Made by a program: the position numbers and the translations under genes | In this document: positions 48,181 to 59,331 of the stretch, one piece after another | Numbering within the stretch: position 1 is the first letter of the stretch | Layout of the letters: the number at the start of each line of letters is the position of its first letter | The notes under the pieces: generated by a model | What the model was told of the DNA's origin: nothing | Database searches by the model: none | The model's input: the letters and a program-made list of their open reading frames with translations, nothing else | From: Trema orientale | Lineage: Eukaryota; Streptophyta; Magnoliopsida; Rosales; Cannabaceae | Direction: 5' to 3' | Length of the DNA stretch: 64,000 bases | Assembly: GCA_002914845.1 (NCBI GenBank) | Contig: JXTC01000012.1 | Location: 342,625 to 406,624 of the forward strand

Positions 48181-51100
48181 GCCACTTGGGATGATAGTTA
48201 AGAAGAAGAATCCAAAGGAGAAGAACAAGAAGAAATTACCAACATGTACTTCATGGCAATAGAAAATGAGGTAAGCTCACTTGAACCTAAAATTGAATTT
48301 CATGATAGTGATACAAGTAGTGAGTTTAGTGAAAATGATAGTGTTTGTGATTTATCATATGAGAATTTGTTAAGTGATTTCAATGATTTACATAAAAACT
48401 ATAAAAAACTCATTTTAAAGAATAATGCTCTCAAAAAGGAAATTATTAGTTTGTCAAAAAATGGTTAAAAAGTTTACCAAAGGAGAGGAAGTAAATTTGT
48501 CATATAGTAATTGTGATGTTTTATCAAAAGAAAACACTTCCTTAAATGACAAGGTTTTATCAAATTTACCAAAGGAGAGGAAGTAAATTTGTCATATAGT
48601 AATTGTGATGTTTTATCAAAAGAAAATACTTCCTTAAATGACAAGGTTTTAGACTTGACCAAAATTGTCCACAAATTTACAAATGGAAAGAAAAATTTTG
48701 ATATGATGATTGGTGGACAAAAGTGCATTTTTGACAAAGGAGGTATTGGATATAAATCTTCTATAAAACAAAAATACCTCAAAAATTATTTTGTGAAAGC
48801 TCATAATAGTGACACCAAACACACTTGCACTTATTGCAATCAAGATTGACATACGAGTTTTTCATGCTTAGTGAAGAAGAGTGCATATTTTGGTGGAAAA
48901 CTAGCTTAGGTACTGAAAGAATCTAGAACTAACATCAAGGAGGCAAGTTAGTATGGGTACCAAAAATCAAAGTTTGATTCTTATTTGTAGGTACAAAAGA
49001 AGAAGAACTTTTGGTTCTTGGATAGTGGTTGCTCCAAATACATGACCGGTTATTATTCCTTGCTCTCATCATTTACAAAAAGGAATGGAGGACATGTCAC
49101 TTTTGGAGACAATGCTAAAGGCAAGATTTTGGATATAGGTGACATTGGTTCTACTTCTTCTCCTATTATTGAAAATATTTTACTTGTTGATAGCCTTAAA
49201 CAAAATTTACTTAGTATAAGTCAACTTTGTGATAAGGGCTATCGAGTCATTTTTGAACCTTCCAAATGCTTGATTGAGAATACTTGTTCAAAAGAAATTA
49301 TTTTTGAAGGAGAAAGAAAGGACAATATTTATGCTATTGACATTGAAAAATATTTTAGTCAAAATAAATATTTTTTGGTTTTAAAAGATGATTCTTGGCT
49401 TTGGCATAGAAGACTTGGACATGCTAGCATGAATACTATTTCTAAACTTTCTAAGAAAAACCTTGTTAATAGTTTACCTAGTTTATTTTTTAAAAAAGAC
49501 AAGATTTGTGATGCTTGTCAATTTGGAAAACAGGTAAAAAACTCTTTTAAATCCAAAAATATTATTACTACTTCTAGACTTTTGCAACTACTTCACATGG
49601 ATTTATTTGGACCATCAAGAGTAGCTAGTCTTGGTGGAAAACACTATATTTTTGTGATAGTAGATGATTTTTCAAGATTAACTTGCGTTCTATTCATTGC
49701 TCATAAAAATGATATTTTAAATATACTTATTATCTTTTGTAAGAAAGTGCAAAATGAAAAAGGCTATACCATCACATCTATTAGGAGTGATCATGGTGGT
49801 GAGTTTTAAAATGATAAAATGGAAGCTTTTTGCTATAAAAAGGGTTTTGATCATAACTTTTCTGCTCCTAGAACTCCACAACAAAATGGAGTTGTAGAAA
49901 GAAAGAATAGAACCTTACAAGAAATGGCATGAAGTATACTAAATGAAAATAGTTTGCCAAAATACTTTTAGGCCGAAGCGGTAAGTACCGCTTGTCATAT
50001 TGTAAATAGAGTTATGAAAAGGCCAATTTTGAACAAGACACCTTATGAGCTTTGGAAAGGTAGAAAAGCAAACATTGGCTATTTTAAAATTTTTGGTTGC
50101 AAATATTTTATTTTAAATACTAAAGATAATTTGGGTAAATTTGATTCAAAATCCGATATTGGTATTTTCCTTAGATATTCTACTACTAGTAATGCTTATA
50201 GAGTGTTTAATAAAAGAACTTTGGTAGTAGAAGAGTCTATGCATGTTATCTTTGATGAGTCTAACTCTCTCCATGAGGAAAGAAAATTAGATGATGATGA
50301 TGTTATAGGTTTGGAACCAAGCTCAAGTGAGCAAAGTACAAATGAGAAAACAAATGAAGAGAATGGTGTCCAACTATAACAAGATCTTAAGGAAGAAAAA
50401 AAAAAGCGAAAATAGAAACATACTTACTCTTCCTCAAGATTTAAAATTCAACTATACTCATCCTAAAGACCAAATTCTAGGTGACCCCTTATAAGGAGTC
50501 AAAACTAGAGTATCACTTAGAAATATTTGCAATAACATGGCTCTTATCTCTCAAATTGAACTAAAAAGTTTTAAAGATGTCGAAAATGATGAATCATAGA
50601 TTTTAGCTATGCAAGAAGAATTAAACCAATTTAAAAGAAGTGATATCTTGGAATTAGTTCCAAGACCTAAGGATCAATCGATTATTGGGACTAAATGGGT
50701 CTTTAGAAATAAAGTAGATGAGCATGGGGTGATTGTGAGAAAAAAGCTAAATTAGTGGCTCAAGGTTTCAATCAAGAAGAAGGTATCGATTATGATGAAA
50801 CTTTCGTACCCATAGCAAGATTAGAATCCATAAGAATGCTCTTAGTTTTTACTTGTCATAAAGATTTTATTCTATATTAAATGGATGTTAAGAGTACATT
50901 TCTAAATAGATACAATTTAGAAGAAGTATATGTAGCCCAATCCCCCAGTTTTCAAAATCATAAGTATCCGGATCATGTTTTCAAATTGAAAAAGGCTCTT
51001 TATGGTTTAAAATAAGCTCCTAGAGTTTGGTATGATAGATCGAGTAAATTTTTAATTTCAAATGGTTTCACTATGGGAAAAGTGGATACTACTCTTTTTA

Positions 51101-52092
51101 TATAAAGAAAAAGAGGAGAAATGATTTTAGTTCAAATCTATGTTGATAATATTATATTTGGTGCTACTAATGTCTCTCTTTGTGAAGAATTTTCTAAATG
51201 TATGCGTGATGAGTTTAAAATGAGCATGATGGGAGAACTCAATTTCTTCCTCGGACTTCAAATTAAACAAAGCAAGGAATGCATTTTCATCAATCAATCC
51301 AAGTATATCAAGGATATGCTAAAGAAGTTCAATATGGAGAACTCCAAATCAATGAGAATACCTATGAGCTCTTCAATCAAACTTGACAAAGACGAAAATG
51401 GTAAAGCAGTAGATATCACTAAATATCGAGATATGATCAGCTCATTTCTTTACTTAACAGCTAGCAGACTAGATATAATGTTTAGTGTTTGTCTATGTGC
51501 TAGATTTCAATTTAATCTTAAGGAATCACATCTTAGTGCAGTAAAACGTATATTGAAATATTTGCATGGCACTATGAATCTAGGATTATGGTATCCAAAA
51601 GGCACACACTTTAATATTACTAGTTTTTCAGAAACGGACTATGTCAGTTGTCAAACCGATCGCAAGAGCACTAGTGGCACTTGCCATTTTCTTGGTTATT
51701 CACTTGTGTCATAGTTTAGTAAGAAACAAAATTCTGTTGCTCTTTCTACTACTAAAGCCGAATATATCTCTGCTGGTAGTTGTTGTGCTCAAATTCTTTA
51801 GACAAAACAAACTCTCATGGATTTTGGAATACATTATAAATATGTACCTATTAAATGTGATAATACTAGTGCTATTAATTTGTCCAAAAATCAAATTTTT
51901 CATTGACGAGCTAAGCATATTGATATCAGACATAATTTTCTTCATGATCATATGCAAAAAGTTAACATTGTACTTGAGTTTGTTTGCACGAGAAATCAAC
52001 TAGCTAATATCTTCACTAAACCTCTCAATGAGGATCGTTTTTATTTGATTCGTAGAGAACTTGGCATGATTGATCATAATGAGCTTCATTGA
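48181..52092 (+). pseudogene. Pol region of Copia element B
   Basis: Fossil polyprotein. A spacer with EIEFHDSD-like acidic sequence (48244-48470) leads to the protease (WFLDSGCSKYMTG, about 49010). The pre-integrase motif is LWHRRLGHASMNTI (about 49400), and the integrase core follows (HMDLFGPSRVASLGGKHY, VDDFSRLTC, IRSDHGGEF, 49590-50000). Reverse transcriptase is about 50600-51250 (GTKWVFRNK, QIYVDNIIFGATN). RNase H is about 51480-52092 (VSCQTDRKSTSGTC). Broken in many places. Confidence 0.88.
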
Positions 52093-52630
52093 TATTTTTC
52101 TTTGTTTAATTGTGGTTTATTTTGTTTTGTATGCTTGTTAAATTACATATTTGATGATGTTTTTAATGTTATTTTTAATCAATTTCATCGTTTAAAACTA
52201 TTTTGATATGAATAACTGTCGAAACATAGATTTCGACAGACCGAAAATTTTTCGATCTGCCGAAAAAATGTCCCAGAAAGATAGTTCTCTCTGGAAGAAT
52301 CGGCAGACCGAAACTGGGTTTTCAATTTGCCGAAATTGTGTAGTTCCATATGTATTTAAGCCGTTTTGACGTTTTTCTTCATCATTCTTTCACTTTCTCT
52401 CAACCGATTCTCTGTCTCTCTTACTCTAATTTCTTCTCATCTCTTTCCCATTCAATTTTATCACCAAATCTCTCAATTTTCTCCCAACTAGAGTTGATCT
52501 CATCGCTTTTTCACTCTTAATCCTTGTTTTTCAGCACTATTTTGCATCAAAATCTGATTTCTCTTTCTTCCAAAACCTAGAATTCCGAAAATCCCTTGTG
52601 ATTAAGTCTCTATTTTTTCCTTTTGATTGA

Positions 52631-53640
52631 ATGGCTCCTAGAAGGGAAAACCCAAGGCGTAAGGGGAAGGAAATCCGTCCTGAGGAATAAGAACAATGCA
52701 CTAAGGCGAGGTTAGACACTTCTCTCCTAGAATCTCCTACTCTCATGACCAGGTACAAAGAAATCTTTTCAAAAAAGAGCATAATCTAGGATAGAACATT
52801 CAATTTTAGAGATTTATCTTATGTCAAGTTTCTAAGTTACATTGAAAATATGGGATGGACTGATTTCTGCTCCATTCGGGAGACAAGATACCCTAGATTA
52901 ATTAGAGGTTTCTATGCTAGTGCAAACATCTTTAGTGGACAACATGCTATCTTTGGTTCTCTGAAGGAAATAGATTTTTCTATTACTGAACAACTCCTAG
53001 CTGAAATTCTGCATTTGCCCTTGGGTGGGTATAGATTTCCAATTACCGACACTTAGCCTATGATTGAGGATTTTGAGCCTCAAAAGGCTTTACTCCGTGT
53101 CTATTCCCCTAACAGTTTCCAACCCAAACCTTGTGTCGCTGATCTTACTCTAGAGGCTAGGATTCTATTTCAATTCGTGTCCAAGAACATGATTCCTAGA
53201 GTTAGTCATAGAGATGCACCCACCTTTTATGATATTTACTTTGTTGATTTTATTCTGGTAGAAAGAGAACTAAACTTACCTTTCTTTATCATTCATGAGA
53301 TGATCAATGCTATAGAGAATCGGAGATATTCTCTTCCCTATGGTTTTCTTCTCACTCGCATCTTCTAACACTTCAACATTCCAACCATAGATGAGGCTGA
53401 ACGCAAACCTTGGTCCTTAGATGTGGAGATTAACAACAAGACTTTCAGTCTTATGGGCTTCATTTTTATCAACAACGCATGGGTGGCCAAGACCAAGATC
53501 GGTGCTCAACAAGAAGCAGGAGGTAGTAGAGCTGCTGAAGGCGCTGAGGAGACTCTTGCTGAGGAGGCTCCTGCACAACAAGAAGGCGCTCTTGCTTAAT
53601 CTTTTGACTACAGTGAAGCCTTCAACAACCTCCTAGAATG
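52631..53640 (+). pseudogene. Extra open-frame region after pol in Copia element B
   Basis: About 1 kb of coding-like sequence between RNase H and the 3' LTR, beginning MAPRRENPRRKGKEI. It contains YIENMGWTDFCSIRETRYP, FYASANIFSGQHA and the segment EARILFQFVSKNMIPR with IHEMINAI. This resembles the domain known as putative plant transposon protein, common in plant retroelements, and not a clear envelope. SIRE elements often carry an additional frame here, and its role is unknown. The copy is decayed. Confidence 0.65.
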
Positions 53641-53982
53641 CCTCAACACCATCTAACTTGACATTCAGTACTTGCATGACACTGAACTAGAGCACTTCCA
53701 GATTCTATCAGCTGATGTCAATTTTGTCTAGCAACAATAAGAATGCCAGTTCCAAATTATTCAAGATCAAAAAGTTAAGATGATGAGGATGAGGCAGTCT
53801 TACTTTGGGCATTTTCCTCCTCCTTAGTTATCTATTTTTATGTTTTACGCTTAGTGAATTGTTGGTTATTTCTTGTAAGAACTCTCTGTTTATTTTCTAT
53901 GGTTGCATGTATGAACTTCTTCTCTGCTTTGTCATAGATATTATGTTTGCCTTACTATTCTCTCTTGTGCATTATTTTGATA

Positions 53983-54247
53983 ATATCAAAAGGAGGAGAA
54001 TATATGTGATTTAAATCTTTTCTCAATTGGTATCCATGAGCATTTTTTTTTTTTAAGTGGTATAAGCTATGTAACATATTTAAAATATGTACATTTTACA
54101 AGTTTAAGAGGGAGTTTTCACTCTCTAAAATTAAGCATATTTTGAGGGGGAGCCTTCAGAGTTGGTAAGGATGTTTTTCTCTACTTATTTTTGCATTCCT
54201 TATATCTCTTTAAATCAAATGTTTGTTATCATCAAAAAGGGGAAGGT
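53983..54247 (+). other. Multiple polypurine tracts before the 3' LTR of element B
   Basis: AAAAGGAGGAGAA (about 53988), AAGAGGGAG (about 54105), GAGGGGGAG (about 54144) and AAAAAGGGGAAGG (ending 54246) precede the LTR. Repeated purine tracts are a known trait of the SIRE lineage. Confidence 0.65.
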
Positions 54248-55594
54248 TATTGAGTCATGCTTTGCATCATCAATCATACACTCTTATTTTGAAGTTAACA
54301 AATATATGATTAATAATAATCTACATGAGTGTGTAGCAAGTTAAATTGAAAGGATCATAAGACATTCAAGATAGATTATGGAAATGAGCTTGAAGATAAA
54401 GAACAAGATATCAAGATCTAGACTAGCAAAAGGTTATTCATTTAGTTCTTGTGCTTGAATATATGTCTACACATTGCATGATTTTAATGGCTCAAATTTT
54501 TCATATAATTTGTCTTTCTCAATCTTAAACTGTCAAATCTGTTTATTTCCAATTAAAATATAAAATTTTTTTTATACAAGTTTTTAAATTGATTTATAAA
54601 TTTCTATAGTCTCTATATTACATATTAAATCAATTTATAAAATTACTTTTTGGAAACAATTGAAAAAGACTTGAAATAAATTTGAAAAACTGCTCTTAGA
54701 TAGAATCGGCAGACCGTGGCCAGAATCGGTCGACCGATATCCCTGTTTTCCGTTTTTAACGATTTTTTAAAATCCGACCTTTAGAACCGCACTTTCAACG
54801 GCTAGTATTTTTACCGAAAGTGAACTTTCGGTCTGCCGAAAATGACAGATTGTCTGTCAAACGGTCTAAAACGGCTAGTTTTCATTCTAGTCTTTAAATA
54901 GAAGCCTTTTTAACACTTCAAAACTTTTGAACATTCCTACATTGCTTTAAACATACTTTCAAGTTGTTCTAATCATCTTTTGTGAATCAAACTTTCAAAT
55001 CTACTTTTTCACAAAAGTCAATTGAGCTAAACTAGATCATACTTTGTGTTTTTATTTATTCTCTCTAGGCTTACCTTGTATCATCTTTATTCCTTTGAGA
55101 GATTCTAGTTGAGTATATCAACAAACAAAAATCAAATTGTATTTGTGAGGTGAGGTTGACACCGGATTTATTAACAACCTGGTTTAGGTGAGATTGGCAC
55201 CGGAGTCTAAACAATCCGTGTTAGGCATAATAGAGCTGGATTTAAGACTATTGTAAAGGCATGAGTGTGCCTAAGGAGAAAGTACTCATTGTGTAAAAGG
55301 GACGGTCAAGCCCATTCTCTTGATCCAATAGTAGATAGCTCGAAGTGGATTACCAAGAGCCGGGGACGTAGACAAACCGTCATGTTTATTGAACCTCGTA
55401 AAAATAGTGTTTATATTTTTCTATCTCTATCTCTTTAAATTTATTTATCTTAAGTTTGTGCATGCAATTTATCTATTTTTACTTATTGTAATCTTTACTT
55501 GCTAAATTTGCTTGTTTGTCTAGAAAAGTTTGTAAAAGTTTTTAAAACCCAATTCACCCTCCCCCCTCTTGGGTTGGCTAACTTTGGACTTACT
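54248..55594 (+). repeat. 3' LTR of Copia element B
   Basis: 1,347 bp, starting TATTGAGTCATGC and ending TTGGACTTACT, closely matching 45865-47202 throughout. Confidence 0.92.
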
Positions 55595-55774
55595 GTATAT
55601 GGAAGGAATTATGTCGAAATTGTGATATATGACTGCCATGACTCACTTTAGTTTTTGGTTCAACTATGATATATGTTATTGACCAACTAATAAGTAATTT
55701 AAATTTATGTTATGCGTATTATGTTTATTTATTAAACCATAAAAAGAATATGTCACATAGGTCAAGTGGGAGAA

Positions 55775-56214
55775 TGTTAGATTTATTTATATATATGACC
55801 TATATGATTTTAATAAATTAATATTGTATTTATTAATATTAATTAAATGGTTTAATAATTTTAGGTATATTTAAATTTTTATTGGTCAATGAAGAGTTAT
55901 AACTCTTCATGAACAGACATATCTAATGAAAAATATGTCCTAAAGTATTTAAATGGATTCTTGTCCTCTCTCTAACCATTATCAGAATTATACGTAATCC
56001 ATCATTAAACGTATTATTATTAAGTATACAGGGTTAAGAGAGAGAAACTCAGAATTCTGCATAAAAATTGTTTGGCAGTTTAAAGTTTAATTGCAATGTA
56101 TCTAGGTATGTCTATTTAGCTATATTCTAATTGTGAAAATCATGAATTTTAAGATCATTTGGGATTATTGATTTTATGCATATTAGAGTTTTGCATAATT
56201 AAGAAAAATTTATA
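55775..56214 (+). repeat. 3' LTR of Copia element A
   Basis: 440 bp, starting TGTTAGATTTATTTATATAT and ending AAAATTTATA. It shows the uninterrupted target of the MITE found in the 5' LTR. Confidence 0.92.
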
Positions 56215-56698
56215 GATCATACTCTCCAAATTTCATCAGTATCTTCCTCACATCTTTCAACACCATTTAACCTTAGCCAAGTAAGATCATATTTCTTAAG
56301 TGATTTACTTTCTTAAGAATTTTTTAATTTTTTTTTGGTGAAGTTTCTTTATAATTTTATCTTCCTCACATCTTTCAACACCATTTAACCTTAGCCAAGT
56401 AAGATCATATTTCTTAAGTGATTTACTTTCTTAAGAATTTTTTAATTTTATTTTGGTGAAGTTTCTTTATAATTTTTGGAGATTGAACCTCATGTTACTT
56501 TTAGAGATTCTAATAGAAAAACAAGTGTGGTTGAATTATTACAACAAGTAAGTATAAGTTTGGTTTGCAAATAAAATTCTTGTAGTTGAATTATATTTGA
56601 ACGTTTTTTTTTTTAACGATTTTTTTCTTATTTGAATAGGCTGAACAATGTCCTGCAATATTTCACGTATTTGGATCTAGTGACAAGTTTTTTCAGTA
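56215..56698 (+). pseudogene. 3' exons of the FAR1-related pseudogene, right of the Copia insertion
   Basis: From the target site the exon continues in the frame found at its left, reading HTLQISSVSSSHLSTPFNLS to a GTAAGAT donor near 56281. A further exon at about 56478-56549 reads EPHVTFRDSNRKTSVVELLQ and ends at GTAAGT. A last exon after a TTGAATAG acceptor (56639-56698) reads AEQCPAIFHVFGSSDKFFQ and stops. These short C-terminal exons are assigned by splice signals and position only, so they are tentative. Confidence 0.5.
56241..56477. repeat. 118-bp tandem duplication in the 3' part of the FAR1-related pseudogene
   Basis: Copies at 56241-56358 and 56359-56477 are nearly identical, starting ATCTTCCTCACATC. 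The unit contains the end of an exon and its GTAAGAT donor, so the splice site is present twice. The near-identity makes it recent. Confidence 0.9.
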
Positions 56699-57315
56699 AT
56701 ACAATTTTCCTAGTTTTACATTTAAATTCTCATTTTTTTTTTCACTCCTTAAATTACTAGATTCTACGTTACTTAGTCGTATTTTGATAGTTTGGCATAA
56801 TTTTAAGGGATATGTAATTTGTTAACTTCTATATTTAAATGCATTATGTAGTTAATTGTGATGATTGTTTTACTCGTGAAAAAAATATTTAACATGACCT
56901 TTATTGAAAACAAAAATGGTCAAATATATAACACTAAAAGTATAAAATTATGACAATCTAAAACTTTACAAATTGGCAATTGAATTATAGGTCTAAAATT
57001 ATAATAATCCACACATCTTTTCGCACAACTCTTGAATTGTTCTGTAAAGGTGATCATCACTAAAAAGCCAAGTTTCCCATTCTAAAATTCCACAAAAAAG
57101 CCAAGCAATGTATAAAAATGTCTCCTGGAACACGCTTAGGAATAGATACTCCCAAGATCAAATCTTAATTATTTAAATTCTCCACATTCACATATGTACA
57201 TATCCACCTAAACTATATAGGAAAATTTTTTATTATGCTCTACGAAGTTTGTGGATTGTGTCGCATAACACCTTGAAAGTGCTTTTCCCTGAGGAAAAGA
57301 AAAATAAGAATTTAA
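56699..57315. other. Intergenic sequence
   Basis: This is the 3' flank of the FAR1-related pseudogene. I see no gene or repeat that I can support. Confidence 0.4.
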
Positions 57316-58011
57316 GTGGCGTTTGGTTGCTAAACAGAAATGGAAAAGAAATGGGAATGGTAATAGCAATGGAACGAGAGTAGGAATGGAATGGAAAAAA
57401 AAATTGATTAAGTTGTTTGGTTGACATATTGGAATCAGTGTCTGAATGAGGATTACTACGTTTAGTTTATTATAGAATAGAATGGAATTAATATTAGATA
57501 GACGAAAATACCCATACTATTAGAAAATTGGTACAAATATTAAGTTAGTATAAAAATTGATTCATTTATTTATTATTATTATAAATTATAGTAAAAATTA
57601 TATATTTATATGTAGTATATGAGTATGAAGTGGCACTATCCTAAGAATAACACATCAGGTCGTACGCGGTTTGATGTGTTATTTAAAAAAAAAGTACTCA
57701 CGTTTCCTTATATATCTAACCTATCTATAATATCTAAAAACTAGTATATAAGCATATTTGATGACTAAATGATATTAATTTTAAAACATGACATTAATTA
57801 AAGGGTAATTATGGTACAAAAATAGTGGGCTTGGAAAGGAAAAGCCTTTCCACCCATTTAGTTTAGGAATTCTTATTCTAGTATTTGATGGAATTGTTAT
57901 TCCATTTGAATGAGTATTCCTACACTGAAAAAACAAACCAAACATGTGAATGTACTTTCCTTAGGAATTGTGTTTCCATTCCTATTGCCATTACCTCATA
58001 CCAAACACTAC
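57316..58011. mobile_element. MITE with GTGGCGTTTGG ends
   Basis: About 696 bp. The left end GTGGCGTTTGGTTGC and the right end's reverse complement GTAGTGTTTGGTATG form inverted repeats, and both are followed by GGAATGG-rich stretches. The interior is AT-rich and non-coding. TAA near both ends would suit a PIF/Harbinger target, but it is offset by a base, so the superfamily stays open. It resembles the fragment at 5250-5490. Confidence 0.7.
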
Positions 58012-58538
58012 CTAATTCTTTGCACAAGTTCGTATTAGAATGTTAGAAACAAATTTTTTTTTTTTTTTCAGTAGAAAGATATTGCTTATTGAGAATAATC
58101 CGAAAAGTAGTGTCTGAGTTTTTAATTTCTTAAAAACGCTTTTACTATGTTCTCCCTTGAACAATCCTTTTCAAGTTATACTTCTTATTTAGGGTAGGGG
58201 GGTTGTTCATATTCCTGTTCTAGATTTGAAATGATAGCAAGATATATCTAATAAGGCTTAAATAAACCTAGCTTTACGAGGAAATAGAAGACTAATCTTT
58301 TCCAAATAAATACATAGAAAAGAAAGATACAACAAGACCCATCACTTCTTCCACATAAGCGGCTAGAGAAGCTTAGTTGCTTTTGTAAAACATAGAACCA
58401 ACATGTTATATAACTATAACTTCACGTTTTATACTTAACTGCCCCACAAATTTTAATAACTCTACCAACAAAATAAATGTATCACACTTTGATCTCCATA
58501 TGCAACGTGATACATGAAGTAAGCTCCCCACCAAATTG
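58012..58538. other. 3' flank of the germin-like gene
   Basis: Non-coding. It should include the gene's 3' untranslated region on the minus strand. I could not single out a polyadenylation site. Confidence 0.4.
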
Positions 58539-59249
58539 CTAACTCTGGAAAAGACTTGGAAACTTAAGCAGAGTCACATTTTGGTAAGAGTTGGACTGAT
58601 TCTCCAACGGGCCCCTTTTGGAAAATGAAATTAGTCTTTTTGCTAACTTACCCGTCAATTCGAAGTCGTGATCCGGTTCAAACATGGCACCACTGATGCT
58701 TACCACCCCGGGATTTTGGCTATTGAGCACTGAGAAAACAATGGCATCATCAAAACCTATATTGAAACAGAAGTGAAGGAGACCTCTAGGGAACACAATG
58801 ACATCTCCTTCTTTGAGGACATTTTGGAAGACATTGCTTTTGGTGTCAATAAAGCCAGCTAAAACAATTCCTTTTTTGACAAAGAACATCTCAGTGGCCC
58901 TTGGATGGGAATGAGGAATCACCAATCCATCTAATTCCAGGTCTGTTCTGGCAATGGAGAGGCCAAGAGTATTCAAACCCGGGAAATCGGCGGCCGTGAC
59001 TATTTTTACTGAGGAACGGGCAAAGATGTCGGTGGCTCCCGGATTTATTAGTTCAGAAGACTTGAAATCAGGGGCACTGATGGTTGTGGGGTTCTTGCAA
59101 GGGTGGCCATTGATGAAGACTGTTTGCTTCTTGTCTAGAGGTGTTGTTGCTGCAGGGCAAGTGTCCTGAAGATTATCACAATCTGCCAAACAGAGTTTGA
59201 TCATGGAAAATAGGAAGAAGATGCTTAAGGGAAACCAAGATGAATGCAT
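58539..59249 (-). CDS. Germin-like protein
   Basis: An intact single-exon gene of 236 codons. Germin-like proteins are secreted cupin glycoproteins of the cell wall, often hexameric and Mn-binding; some have superoxide dismutase or oxalate oxidase activity. Visible here: a signal peptide (residues 1-22, cut likely after LCLA); the conserved cysteine pair C31 and C51 (QDTC, NGHPC); cupin box 1, IPHSHPRATEMFFVKKG, with metal ligands H113, H115 and E120; and box 2, GDVIVFPRGLLHFCFN, with H159. All four metal ligands are present. Two Asn-glycosylation sites (NQS, NVT) lie in a C-terminal tail somewhat longer than usual (family about 210-225 residues). The first glycine of box 1 is replaced. The start at 59249 is the only one giving a signal peptide. 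Enzyme activity cannot be told from sequence. It is the only host gene in the window that looks functional. Confidence 0.95.
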   Translation of the reverse strand: MHSSWFPLSIFFLFSMIKLCLADCDNLQDTCPAATTPLDKKQTVFINGHPCKNPTTISAPDFKSSELINPGATDIFARSSVKIVTAADFPGLNTLGLSIARTDLELDGLVIPHSHPRATEMFFVKKGIVLAGFIDTKSNVFQNVLKEGDVIVFPRGLLHFCFNIGFDDAIVFSVLNSQNPGVVSISGAMFEPDHDFELTGKLAKRLISFSKRGPLENQSNSYQNVTLLKFPSLFQS

Positions 59250-59320
59250 CTTGGCTCTTGTGTTTGTCTTGTTTAGTGCTATGGATATGTTTTTAAGTGG
59301 ATATACAATATATGTGTATG

Positions 59321-59331
59321 TGATATATAGG
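59321..59331 (-). promoter_or_regulatory. TATA box of the germin-like gene
   Basis: On the minus strand CTATATATCA lies about 75 bp upstream of the start codon, leaving a short leader. Spacing and sequence fit a plant core promoter. Confidence 0.6.

Larger units (their letters stand above)
45865..55594 (+). mobile_element. SIRE-like Copia element B, nested in element A
   Basis: A 9,730-bp element with LTRs 45865-47202 and 54248-55594 and a perfect 5-bp target duplication gtata (45860-45864 and 55595-55599). Primer site TGGTATCAGAGC is at 47205-47216. Its size, its 1.3-kb LTRs, the gag type, a long region after pol, and several purine tracts before the 3' LTR fit the SIRE/Maximus lineage. By eye the LTRs differ at about 6%, less than those of element A, which agrees with the nesting. 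It is broken in roughly a dozen or more places. Confidence 0.92.
39856..56214 (+). mobile_element. Copia element A, carrying two nested insertions
   Basis: The LTRs are 39856-40494 (with a MITE inside) and 55775-56214, starting TGTTAGA and ending TTACA/TTATA. The target duplication is gatta (39851-39855) / gatca (56215-56219). An iMet-type primer site (TGGTATCCGAGC, 40497-40508) and a purine tract (GTCAAGTGGGAGA, ending 55773) complete the frame. Set apart from its insertions the element is about 6.5 kb. Gag to RNase H can be recognised in the Copia order, with roughly a dozen breaks. By eye the LTRs differ at about 9% of sites, which would be a few million years at commonly used plant rates. 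Confidence 0.92.

Noticed and set aside
52631-53640. Envelope gene in the SIRE-like element
   Set aside because: The visible motifs resemble a plant retroelement domain of unknown function, and no membrane anchor or signal peptide is evident.
57233-57427. 64-codon minus-strand open frame, serine/phenylalanine-rich
   Set aside because: It overlaps the left end of the MITE at 57316-58011 and reflects its GGAATGG-rich terminal sequence.
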